Source: Haliclystus octoradiatus (Eukaryota > Cnidaria > Staurozoa > Stauromedusae > Haliclystidae). Taken from it: DNA of 64,000 nucleotides. A model generated the notes under the pieces. That model had not been told where the DNA came from. It searched no databases and saw only the letters and a list, made by a program, of their open reading frames with translations. Below are positions 9,855-43,823 of this stretch, in pieces (the stretch's first letter is position 1; each line of letters begins with the position of its first letter). Position numbers and translations under genes: made by a program. The stretch lies in contig OU744446.1 in assembly GCA_916610825.1 (NCBI GenBank), positions 22,453,223-22,517,222 on the forward strand, written 5' to 3'.

Positions 9855-12800
9855 ATGGCTTTATCTAGACGTTGGAAACGGCGTCCTGTCATTATAGTTG
9901 TTTGTCTTTGCCTTGGCCTTGCATGGCTTGTGTTATCATACTGGAAGTCAAATAATACAACCATTACATTCACTTTTAATCAAATTGGTAAAGCTGGTGG
10001 CGGAGCACCTCGATTAGTACAATGGCCTGAATTAGATACTGAACATGACCCTAATGCTCCTGGTGAATTGGGTAAACCATTTTATATTAAACCTGAAGAA
10101 GAGAAGCAGAAGAATGCTGCTTATGCTGAATATGGATTTAATCAGTATGTCAGTGACAAAATATCCGTACATCGGTCAATACCAGATCCACGAAGTCCAC
10201 TGTAAGTCAATGCTAATATCTTAACTATGCAAATATCCCATGTAGCCTATCTTAACTGTGTTTTATTTAGCCCTATTTTATAGATACTAGACCTACAACT
10301 GCTTATAAATATCCATAAGCCAGTCTGCAAATAATGGCAATCTCGACGAGATCTCGGGGGCGGGCGGCAGCACCGAAAAAAATTGGGGTCGGGGCGGCAA
10401 ATGATCAAATTTGATCAAATTTTACTTCAGGGGCGGCAAAATCCATCATTTCTGCAACAACAAAAAAACGAAGAAAATGACAAAATAATCAGTTTTAACT
10501 GCCGATTTTCGATGAAAACTGCAGCTACAGGGGCGGTAGTTACGAGAAATTTTCATCTCGGGGGCGCAGCTGCCATGCTTTGCAGACTGGTCCACAAGGC
10601 TGTGATGGCCTGTGTATTGTAGTAGTCTAATAGATATTGCTAGGACAGATGGGTGGTACACAAAATCCATTTCCCTGTATGATTACGTCAGACCTCCAGC
10701 ATACATGCTAACAGAACTCATGGATAAAAGTTGTTCCGCTCAATTTCAATCAAATAAGAAGGATTTGACCACAAAACTAGCAACTTGGTCAGCTGTAGTT
10801 TCCCATCTGGATCGGCTTACATGGCACTGTCTCCCCAGGGACGCCAGAGCGGTGGGGGTGAGGGTGAGCAGGGCAAACCTGCCTTTCTACTTTTTGTTTT
10901 TAATGTTTTCCAGATATTTTGTTACTGTACTAGACCATGATACAATAATTATTAGGAATGCGAAAAGCTAAAGAACGTGCTTGTTTTAGTTTAGCTACGT
11001 GTTCAAATTCAGATTTGATTAATCAGGACTTCTAACATGGATAGGTAAATTACTTTTCAACTATAGATACGATGTAAAACCTGTTCTCTCTCTTTTACTT
11101 ACCTGATGATGATTTTGAAATAAATAAAAACCGCTTCACTAGAGTATCAATTGATTTATTTGTCGCTACTGAGTATGATGAAATCGAAATTAAGTATCTC
11201 TCAATTAATTATTTTACATAAGATGCAAAAATGATGTTAATCTGATCTATACATCCAACCGATAATGAGATAAATATGAAGTAACCTTTACATTACACAT
11301 GTATTTGCAATTAGTTTGATGTGAGAGTTGATGGCGAGAGACGATCGAGATAGAGTTTACAGAGAGCGGTATAGATACAATGCTGTTGTTGCATATGTTG
11401 TACTATCCCAGAATCTAAATTTGGTAAGAGAAGTTGCAATTTGAAGAAAGGCGGATCTGTTTGATGAATGAATTTTCCGAGCATTGGAGTAAAACTTTTT
11501 AAGGGAAAATGCCCCTCTAGTCTAGTTCACCCCCTGGTCTAAGTTGCTTCCGATCGTCCCTGTGTCTCCCTATGAATTGTCACAATCTTGCAACAGCAAA
11601 ATCCCATCATGTGAAAGCAGAACATGGGCAAGAGGCTCTCACCTAGGTGGTTGGTAGGGAGGGTCATAGAGGTATAAGATATAGAGCAAAACACTGTCGC
11701 CTAGCCTGCACGCAGACCCAAATCTTTTTTTATGATTAGTAGGGTCCGCGTAATATCGTAAGAAAGCTTGCGCTGGACTGAATCAGGGGGAGTGGCTAAA
11801 CGTGAGAAATCTATTGTCCGTCTATTGTTGATCAGGCAATCGCTACCGAGTTCTGCAAAACTAGAACCAGATCGCGATTGGCTGGTGAACGATAGAGAAA
11901 TAACAGATTTCTCACGCTTAGCCACTCCCCCTGATTCAACCCAGAGCAAGCTTTCTTACGATATTACGCAGACCCTACTAATCATAAAAAAAGATTTGGG
12001 TCTGTGCGCAGGCTAACTGTCGCCCAGTTCTACCATTTGTTTGGAGGGAAAACAATGGCGTTGTGACGTTTTGGTAGCTTTAGCGGGAAAATAAATCAAA
12101 CTAAAAGTGGATAACGCTTCGAAATATTGGATAACAACGGTCGAGTCCCCAATCGGGGCTATTTTTAAGCGCTTATTGGAAATATTTTTATGTTTAAAAA
12201 ATATTTTAAATGATATTGTTGTATACACAAAAGCTGAAGGACCCTGAAGGTAAATGAAATTGGTGATAATAATTTGTAATAATTCGGAATTAAGCAATTT
12301 AATTGTTCAAATTTGTCGGCAAATAGCTGTTACCCAAAACAACCAAGAAACAATTGCTTATGCTTGGCATACTGCGTTTTGTTGGAAATTTACGGAATAA
12401 TATTCCTGTTTCTTTGTCATGTGAGAAAAATCTCCACAAAAACACTGACCAAAATTACTTGTACTGCAATGGTACAGTGTCTCAATTTTCCAAACTTAAA
12501 CCATTTCGTCTAAGATAGCAAGAAAGAAAAAAAAAAGTCAGAAAACTCCGTTGACTGGTGCATTAAATTCAAAGATTTTATCCTCCAACAAATGGTCGCT
12601 GTGGCGGCATTTGCCTCTTGAGAGATGTCACATGATTAGCGCACTAGTACTAATACGACTATATGGGTAGGTTGAAAGTTTTATTTTAAATCAGATACTT
12701 CAAATACTGGTAAAATTTTTGCAAGACAGCCAAATTAAGCCAGCATTTTAAAAACATTGTGGAGAACAATAGAGTGTTGGAAATTTTTTTGATCATTTTC

Positions 12801-15800
12801 AAAGTGACTGCCAGCATTTTGCTAGGAAAATCCAGCACCCATATTTGCTGGCAAGGCGTCCAAATGAAGCCAGAATTGAGCCATCATGTTCACAATATCG
12901 TTCGCAGTTGCTGGCAGAGCGGCAACAAATATTAATTTTATATTTATTGATTGGTTTTAGATGTAAAACAAAGATGTATCCAAAGACCATGCCTTCAGCT
13001 AGTGTTGTGATTGTGTTTCATAACGAAGGATGGTCAACACTGCTAAGAACCGTTCACACTGTCATTGATAGATCACCACCTGAACTATTAAAAGAAATTG
13101 TGATGGTGGATGATTTCAGCACAAAAGGTATTCATATGTTTATTAAATTTCCACTCAACAAAATATTGGTGCTAGTTTTAACCTTGTTTCATATTGCATG
13201 CTCATTTCAATTCATATAATTCAGAACTGTTAATAAAAATTAATTAATTCATAGCTGTGACGGTTGGAAGCAAACATCTACTGCCAGGTCAACATACAGT
13301 ATACTAAATACCCCTTTGCTTTCTTTGATCACCAGACAGCAAAGATAATACAGTGTTACCCGCTTATGTGCAATTCGGATAAGTGAAATTCCCGCTTATC
13401 TGCAACCTGGCTTTGAAGCTTGTTGAACAATATTCTGGTCAAGTCCTTTGTAAACAATTTCGGATAACTGCAAATCCGGATAAATGCAATGAAAATCGTT
13501 GGCAATTTTGACTTGCACTTAAGCGGGTTACATTGTATTCATATAACAGTCTCACATGTGATAGTGTAGCATTACATTACGCTTACAATGCCTTGCTATG
13601 TGGATAATTAATTGCGAAGAGTTGAATCACTGCTTGGAATATAATTCAAATAGTAGAGCAACCTTGTTAAATCACAAACAAAAAATTATGGAAACTAACT
13701 CCCTTAGCTAATCTTGAATGACTGATCGATTTAGAAACGGTCAAGTAGTTAGTATAAATAGATAGAAGATAGGTGAGTAAGTGAGTAAGTGAGGTGAACA
13801 CTATAAACTTGTATAACAACCCTAACAGTAATTTGTATTGATTGTTATAGCTATATTTTCAATCGTTGTTGGTCTTTTCTAGAGCACTTGGGAGAGAAGC
13901 TAGTTAATTATGCCAAAACTTTGAAGATAGTCAAGGTTATCCGCACACCGCAAAGAGAAGGATTGATTAGAGCGCGGACATTTGGTGCTGACCATTCAAC
14001 AGCAGAAGTCGTAATCTTTCTTGATGCTCATTGTGAAGCTAATGTTGGTTGGTTGCCACCTCTACTTTCTATCATTGAAGAGAATTACAAATCAGTAGTC
14101 TGCCCTACCATTGATTTTATTGATCATAATACATTTTTGTACCGTGGAGTCGATCCACTGATTAGAGGAACGTTTAACTGGCGTTTCGATTACAAAGAAA
14201 GAGGTATCACAGAAAGCCAACGCAAAATGAGGAAAGATGAAACTGAGCCTGTAAAGTATGACATCATTATCAATTATAAATAATGGTCATGTGATCATCT
14301 TTTTGTATTGATTGCTCTATGTTGATAATATGATTTATTATGTGTCTCTAGATCACCTGTCATGGCTGGGGGTTTGTTTGCTATCAGTAAAAAGTTTTTT
14401 GAAGAATTGGGAAAGTATGATCCAGGCATGTACGTTTGGGGTGGTGAGCAATATGAGCTTTCTCTAAAGGCAAGTCTTTATCTTAAAACTTTCATGAACA
14501 CCTTTCAAGCAGTTTGTGAAAGTTAGATGTCTCATTTTCATATGAATTTTCAATTTATGAAAATTGGGCCATTTAACGTTCATGAACTGTTTTCACAGGG
14601 ATACAGTTTAACAGTGATTCGCCAAAGTTTCCTCACATAATCCAGCCACCCACAAATCATTATTTCTATAATTACAGTTAATTGTAGTTAATCAGAAATA
14701 TGAATATTTCTATATATATTTCTATTATAATATCTAATTAATGCTGATTCTTCCAGTTTCTGTTGATTTTTTCAGCTTTGGATGTGTGGTGGTACAATGG
14801 AGAACATTCCTTGCTCTCGTGTTGGTCACGTCTACCGTCGTAATGTTCCATATACATACGACAAGCCAAACGCTGTGCTGGTTAATTTCAAACGTGTTGC
14901 TGATGTATGGATGGATGATTACAAAGAATTCTTATTCCAGCGTCGCCCTGAAATCGGCCGTGCCAATGCTGGGGACATCAGTTCAAGACTTGAAATCCGT
15001 GAGCGCCTCAAGTGCAAAGATTTCCATTGGTATCTAAACAATGTTGCCAATGATACTATAAGAGTTGCATATGAGCCAGACCATGGCTATGGCGAGGTAA
15101 TTAAGCAGATACATATTACTCAATCTGAAGTTTGTACCGTCAATAGACTACAGTATGCCTTATAGATTTACTTTTCCTACTTTTTAGATTCGTAATGAGG
15201 CTACAGGGCTTTGTATTGATTCAATGGGACGACATGCAGGACAGCAAATTGGTATTGGTCCATGTCATAAAATGGGAGGAAATCAGGTACAGCAAATAGT
15301 TGCATTACCCCCAATTGATTTGATGTTGGCCTACATTAGTGGTTGGTTAAGTGTTGTTTTATTTACAAACAGGCTTTTCATTATACATATATCCATGAAA
15401 TCCGCCAAGGAGAAGATGATTGTCTCGACGCTAGATATTCAGATGTAAACAACATATACGTTGAAAAATGTCATGAAATGGGTGGCAATCAGAAATTCGT
15501 TTACCAAAAAGACGTATGTTTTAATTTCAATCCCCATACACTAGTATACCTTAAACAAGGATTATACGCTGTGAATTTTGCGACTATTTTATCATTATTA
15601 TCTACAGCAACCTATATTATTATACTGATTTCCTTGCAGGATAAAACATTTCGCCACTCAGGCACTGGACTATGTCTTACAGTTGGCTCTGACCCATCAC
15701 CAAAACACCCTGGTGTTGAAACATGTGACCCTAAATCTCCAAGGCAACAATGGTTGATAAAAATTGAAAGTAGCCACGTGACACCTGATTGGGTAAAGCG

Positions 15801-15825
15801 AATCTTTAAAGACAAATACCAATGA
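9855..15825 (+). CDS. GALNT10: Polypeptide N-acetylgalactosaminyltransferase, GALNT10-like
   Basis: Golgi enzyme that transfers GalNAc from UDP-GalNAc to Ser/Thr, starting mucin-type O-glycosylation. Exons 9855-10201, 12961-13127, 13883-14255, 14352-14469, 14776-15096, 15188-15286, 15373-15513 and 15640-15825 join in phase to 583 residues, typical for the family. A basic N terminus and hydrophobic stretch (about 12-30) make a type II signal anchor. The GT-A catalytic domain contains [18 protein letters not shown], the metal-binding DxH as [12 protein letters not shown] (Asp219, His221), PVMAGGLFA and [10 protein letters not shown] (Trp325, Glu328). WGGEQYE rather than WGGENxE, with CSRVGHVYR and QRRPE, points to the GALNT10 / Drosophila Pgant6 branch. 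A C-terminal ricin-type lectin domain starts near residue 450 with GLCID, CHxMGGNQ and GLCLTV repeats. Intron 4 uses a GC donor. Intron 1 carries two miniature transposons and intron 2 a third. Confidence 0.93.
10320..10590. mobile_element. hAT-like MITE, 271 bp, in GALNT intron 1
   Basis: The ends are inverted: CCAGTCTGCAAA on the left and TTTGCAGACTGG on the right, with further matching ATGGCA. The element is flanked by an 8-bp near-duplication, TCCATAAG (10312-10319) and TCCACAAG (10591-10598), matching 7 of 8. An 8-bp target duplication is the hAT signature. The interior is non-coding, with several GGGGCGGCAAA-like phrases unlike the AT-rich surroundings. Confidence 0.72.
11704..12013. 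mobile_element. Fold-back MITE with about 110-bp inverted arms, TA-flanked
   Basis: The left arm (from GCCTGCACGCAGACCC, 11704) is nearly the exact reverse complement of the right arm (ending GGGTCTGTGCGCAGGC, 12013). Both run through AATCATAAAAAAAGATTTG and the GAAAGCTTGC block to GATTTCTCACG. TA dinucleotides flank both ends (11702-11703 and 12014-12015), as for Tc1/mariner-type insertion. It has no coding capacity, and the RNA would form a long hairpin. A shorter relative lies at 41336-41413. Confidence 0.82.
13351..13535. mobile_element. Tigger/pogo-like MITE copy 1, 185 bp
   Basis: Terminal inverted repeats CAGTGTTACCCGCTTATGTG (left) and its counterpart, complement of the right end, CAATGTAACCCGCTTAAGTG. 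TA flanks both sides (13349-13350, 13536-13537). The TIR style and TA target suit non-autonomous pogo/Tigger derivatives. It lies in GALNT intron 2. A second copy, inverted, is at 45710-45907. Confidence 0.75.
14490..14605. repeat. Dispersed TTCATGAA-type repeat in GALNT intron 4
   Basis: Contains GTTCATGAACTGTTTTCACA preceded by AAAATTGGGCCATTTAACG. The same phrases recur near 26155-26225, 35176 and 37640-37720. It runs from just after the GC donor of intron 4. Confidence 0.6.
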
Positions 15826-16580
15826 ATATGAACTACAGCATATAGCTAACATTGTACAAATGGACATAAGAGTACACTACAACAACTTTAGTTGTCACTA
15901 TTATTGTTATTGCGTTGAAGGAGATTTTTCGCACTTGACTAATCGTGTAGTAGAAGTAACAATATATTTTGATGATTATAATTATGTATGATATATAATA
16001 CACCAATACGCCTTAATCATGTATTATATCAAATAGTAAATATACAAATGGATTGATCTGTCACATGCATGAGTATGTCTAATATTACATTGACTACATT
16101 CTGTAAATGTTTTTCCGTTATTCTACATTATCTCGCTTAAGTAGCTCTGTGTGAAACGTTCGCTTTTGTCAGCTATGTGGATGAAAACTAACCAGTTTAC
16201 CAGATGAAATACATGCAGTAGTTGCTATGAATTTTTATTTGTCCTATATACATGCAATGGCAGTACAGTATCATGGCTTCAGCAATCTATGCTTGTAATT
16301 ATAGAAAATATGTAATTCCCTCTATATGTGATCATATGTAATATAGAGTGAAAGCGATTAGTCCTTTTTGAGAATCCGCTGAGAAAGGAAAGAGATTTGA
16401 AGTAGACATTCTAATTCATCGATTTCCGTAGTTACGTTATTTGTCTTATTACGTCGGGCTCCAACATCATCAATCCTCGATTTCATGGACCTTCGTAATA
16501 ATCAGATTAGAGAGAAGGCTTGTTAATGCAAATCAAGCGGGTGATTCTGACTCTTTTCCCGCGTCATCCATATTAGCATA
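15826..16580 (+). other. GALNT 3' flank / probable 3' UTR
   Basis: AT-rich non-coding sequence after the GALNT stop. No AATAAA close enough to place the poly-A site with confidence. Nothing else is recognised before the microsatellite. Confidence 0.4.
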
Positions 16581-16581
16581 G

Positions 16582-17378
<797 letters not shown>

Positions 17379-17451
17379 TATTATTATTTACCGCTCTGTC
17401 AAATGAAGACATAGAGCCCTATATTATCTGCTATTAGATAAACATAAATTT

Positions 17452-17454
<3 letters not shown>

Positions 17455-17490
<36 letters not shown>

Positions 17491-18455
17491 CATTTATATA
17501 GCGAATATTCATTTCTGTTATATGCGCTTCACAATTCAGAACTTGTAGGATAAAATAAAGGTAAAAATATAAAGTATGATTAAAAACTTAAAAATATTAT
17601 GTATAAAATTTAGGAACATATTTTTATTGGTAAAATAATTAAAAATTTTAATTTAAAGATATCTCATTTTATTTATAAAAAGCTTGTTTAAAAAGATAAG
17701 CCTTTAATTTTGTTTTAAAAATGTCACTACTAGGGCTGCTTCTAATGTCATATGGAAGCATGTTCCAGAGTTTTGGCCCTGCTACAGAAAATGATCTAAA
17801 ACCATACATTTGCAGTCTGAAATGTCCCTCCTTTAAAATGAATGCATCGTTAGACGATCTGAGATTGCGTGAAGGTTTGCATACGCATAATAAAAGGTTC
17901 TGGAGGTAATAAGTAGGAGCTTCATTGTGAAGACATTTATAAACAAGCAGACAAGTTTTAAATATAATTCTGTATTCAATAGGTAGCCAATGCAAATGCT
18001 CCAAAGTTGGACTAATATGATCATACTTAGAGAGACATGCCACAGTACGAGCAGCTGCATTCTGCACTCTTTGCAATTTTTCTACTGTGCATTTAGGAAA
18101 TCCATATAATAAAGAATTGCAATAATCCAGCTTTGATGTGACAAAAGCATGAACTTGTGTTTTAGTAGCTTCGATTTGAAGATATTTTCGTATTTTCGAC
18201 GCATTTTGTAGATGGTAATAGGCATTCTTTACTAGTTTTGATACATGTTGTTCCATCATCTTGTCTTTTTTTCGTAATTTACACCCAAATTTCTTACTAC
18301 GTCTTTTGGTTGCAAAATGTCATCTCCAAAGAATATAGATGGTAGGTGAGATATTTTCTGATATTTGGAATTAAAAAACATTATTTCCGTTTTAGCCGAA
18401 TTGAGCTGTAACATATTTGCTGACATCCAATAGTTGGTATCTTTAATGCAGGCTT
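17455..18455 (-). pseudogene. CR1/L2-like LINE, C-terminal reverse transcriptase and 3' end
   Basis: Minus strand from 18455 reads WMSANMLQLNSAKTE and DVVRNLGV (RT motifs D-E region). After a frame change at about 18259 it continues as 196 codons with ATKTQVHAFVTSKLDYCNSL, LQRVQNAAARTV, SPTLEHLHWLPIEYRI, CLLVYKCLHNEAPTYL-like and GPKLWNMLPYDIR. These are the standard C-terminal blocks of CR1/L2/Rex-type LINEs. The 3' end reaches GCGCATATAACAG-type sequence and a short (ATT)n tail (plus-strand AAT, 17455-17488), usual for this group. 5'-truncated and frameshifted. Confidence 0.85.
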
Positions 18456-18964
18456 AAACGCGGCTTTTTGTATCAGCCATCGAGCTTTTATTGTTACAAT
18501 CAAACTATTACTCATCATCATGATAGTAGTCAATGATTGCTATTGGAAATCGAAGCTAAATACTTGAAAATCGTTATAGTTGTACTGCTGTCAAACCGTA
18601 GAACAAAGTTGAATTTGCATTTATTGTATCAGATTGTCATTTTTATTGACATTTTACGATTGAGAAGTTTTATTGATTGTTCATATAGTTTCATAGTTAA
18701 CATGGTGAATGATTTTGTAAAATAGTCACTAACAATGAACTCAAGAGAAAAGTAAAAGTCTCCCGTTGTTCTGTTGTGTAAGACTTTCGATTACTGTAGC
18801 ATCCCGTTGTTTTCGCATGATATTACTCAGTACTGTGTATATGACATTCTCAGGCTTTGGCCGCGCTATTAGTCATAATCGAAACGATTTGATTTTAATC
18901 ATATACAACACAAGTAATCAGATAGAAGTGGTTTAGTATATACACATTTTTTTATGTCTTATAC
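18456..18964. other. Upstream region of the TSR gene, no gene seen
   Basis: AT-rich. It should hold the promoter and 5' UTR of the thrombospondin-repeat gene starting at 18965. No clear TATA box or initiator was assigned. Confidence 0.4.
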
Positions 18965-21816
18965 ATGAACATGGCAATGTATTGTAAATGTCTTTTTACC
19001 GTATTTTTCGTGTTCATTATTACGGCGTATCTAGATGGAGTGAATTGCCAGAAGTATTTTGACGTTGGCGAAGGTAAGAAGTAACTTATGTATAGTAGGT
19101 CAAGGATATTAATTTTCCAATAAGTTAATAATTGGATACATTTTGCATCAATAATTAGTAGAATGTCAAGGAAAACGACTCTTACTATACATTTAATAGC
19201 TCTTTCGGTTTAAACAAATCAGTGACATGCATGGATCATGGCCTGTAGTTGTGACAAAGTTTATGTAAAACCATTGCAAGATGTAAATAATCAATGCGAT
19301 GGAATGATAGAGACACGTGATGGTTATGGTTCCGTAAGAATTTATTCACATTTCGGATCAATAATGTATAATCTGCATTCTACGAATAGTTATAATGAAA
19401 GTAAGTAATCCTATGACTCTGTTGTGTAAAATGTAAAACTGCTGAAATTGATTCATAATTTAGAAATCAGATCAGTGAGCTAATAATGTCACGGAATAAG
19501 TGTAATACCCAAGCTCAATCTTCTCTTTAAAGTCATTTTTCGTTCTCACATATACTGCCCTCCTTTTGAATACCCACCTTCGTAATAATATGGATAGATG
19601 CCTCTAAACTATTATTCAATTTGATTAATTAGATTACCTTTGTACAAAATGGGATCCATATACGGAATGTTCAGCAACATGTGCAGGAGGTAGACGTGGG
19701 AAGACTCGTCGCTGTGTCTGGAAAGAGCCCGACGAAGAGGATGGCGAGGGGTTTACAGATACAATAACACAAGCGTGTAACACATTCAAATGTCCCCAAT
19801 ATGGCAAATGGTCATCTTGGTCAAAATGTTCAGTTACATGTGGCAAAGGATTGATTCAAAGAGAAAGAAAATGTTCATCGTTTGGATTACAGAATGAATG
19901 TACGCATTCAACAACTGAAAGCAAACCATGTACACTCACAGCATGTCCAAAATGGGGCAATTGGGGTAAATGGGGTAGGTGCAGTGTTACATGCGGGGAA
20001 GGAGTAGAAACGAGGAAAAGGTTCTGTGATGCTAACACTGTTAGAGGTCCAAGCTGCGAAGGCTTAAATATAGATCATAGGAAATGTACTGCTGTATTCT
20101 GTCCCTATTGGGGGGACTGGTCCGAATGGTCTTCCTGTGATGCATCGTGTGGTCCTGGAACTAGAGTCAAATCGAGAACATGCGTTAGAGATCCAAACAC
20201 TCCAGCAAAATGTGATGGCGATGCACGCACTGTAGAAGCATGCACAAGACAACCATGCTCAATCTGGTCAGCATGGTCTGATTGGGGGACTTGTGATGTC
20301 ACTTGCGGGGACGGTAAACAATCGAGAGGAAGAAAATGTACGCATTTAGACGGCGGTAAAGGAAAATGTGAAGGAAAATCAAATGAATTGAAGTCATGTG
20401 ATATTCCGGTTTGCCCTTCTTGGGATGAATGGACAGTTTGGTCTGAATGCAGTGCAGAGTGTGGCGGGGGTGTGCAAGATAGACACAGGAAATGTGTCGC
20501 TGAACCTGGGCTAATATGCACCGGTGACTCCGTCGAAGACCAGCCTTGCGCTTTGTATGTATGTCCACAGTGGGACTCATGGTCAAGTTGGTCGGCTTGT
20601 CTTGGCTACTGTGGTCCAGGAATCCAGAAAAAGACCCGGGAGTGCCAAGAAGACTCATCCATCAAACTAAAATGTCAGGGAAGCAACATAACAACCAGAT
20701 CTTGTCAACATCCCGAATGCTCCTCTTGGAATGGATGGAACATGTGGACAGAATGCGATGCAACTTGTGACGGAGGAACGAAAGAAAGACAGAGATACTG
20801 TTCTAGAAAGAACAACTTTGATTGTGAAGGAGAAGCCATGCAGACTGTTGTGTGTGCCCCTCACAAATGTCCCAGATGGGAGCAATGGTCAGATTGGGCA
20901 ACATGTAACGCGTCGTGCGATGGAGGTAGCACTGATAGATCTCGTGGTTGTATTGTAGATCCTCAAAGTGATTTCAACTGCTCTGGCAACGGAACGCAAA
21001 GTAAACAATGTGGCCAAACACCATGCAACGGTAAATTGTACATATCGCCACGTGAAACTTAAAAATGCAAAACTTCGTTTTTTCTGAATGACAACATTAT
21101 TTTGTTTTGTATCTCCTCTCAACAGAATGCACAATTGATTTATTGAACTGTGGCTTCAATCCTGATTTCTGTAACTTCTCAGTCTCCAGTCTATCACCAT
21201 TGGGTTTTTTCTTCAGAACGGATCCCAAAGGTGTGTACCTAAATATCAAGGCTACAATAATTGTTTCCATCCACTGTATACTTTGTGTACTTACGGTGTT
21301 ACTACTGCTTTTACTTGTTTTGGCTGATTGTTTAGGATTTGCTGAGACCTATGCTCCATTTCCTAACATTGGAGACTGGACCGAATTACGCTCAGTAGTC
21401 TTGAAAGGCTGCATGGCAGGCTCCTATTGTCTTGCTATGGACTATACATCTGGATCAGTCGGCAGTGAGACCTCAAGAGCTTTTGTACTCCTTCGTACTG
21501 GTGAGAACGATAAGGACGAGATTGTTTGGGATGTTAATGACCGAGAAAAGACCCAGGGGAAAATAGCAACATTTGATGTGCAATTAATAGCTGGAACGCA
21601 GGTAAGCACAAACATTATACTCCGGGCCACTCCATATAGAAACATACGTATTTTTGAAATGTGTTGTTGAATATTCTTATAATCGTCAGTATTAGCATAT
21701 CTTGATTATATATTATTGTCTATTTCTAGATTGTTGTTCAAGTACACAAAGACACAAAATCATTTGAATATTTTTGGATTCATTCAATTACTGCTACCAA
21801 AGGCCAATGCTCATGA
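18965..21816 (+). CDS. Secreted protein with nine thrombospondin type 1 repeats and a MAM-like C terminus
   Basis: Exons 18965-19073, 19633-21030, 21126-21230, 21336-21601 and 21730-21816 join in phase to 654 residues. Exon 1 encodes a signal peptide (hydrophobic LFTVFFVFIITAYLDG, cleavage probably near VNC-Q). Exon 2 carries all nine TSRs of about 50 residues, most with the WxxWxxW motif (C-mannosylation site) and C-S/D-x-T/S-CGxG (O-fucosylation site): WSSWSKCSVTCGKG, WGKWGRCSVTCGEG, WSEWSSCDASCGPG and so on. The last three exons encode about 150 residues with a MAM-like pattern (CGFNPDFCNF, EIVWDVND, ending KGQC). No membrane segment in the spliced form. Likely an extracellular matrix, adhesion or defence protein; orthology is not clear. 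It is tail-to-tail with CFAP61, 187 bp apart. An open frame at 19223-19400 with a good donor could not be fitted in phase. Confidence 0.82.
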
Positions 21817-22003
21817 TCATATTATAATTGAACACGATGGTTGATATTGAAATTAGAATATCTCTTTTTAACTGAATGGTACATCATAATTTGTAATGCT
21901 TTTTTGTATATTTTTTGTTAGCTTCGTATTGTTTGCATTTTCCTATAATTTATATAAAATGTATCTGATAATTATTGTTGTTAATACGGGTTATCATTTA
22001 ACG

Positions 22004-43823
<21,820 letters not shown>

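Noticed and set aside
20105-20521. Minus-strand open frame opposite the thrombospondin repeats
   Set aside because: Shadow of the Cys/Trp-rich coding exon on the plus strand.
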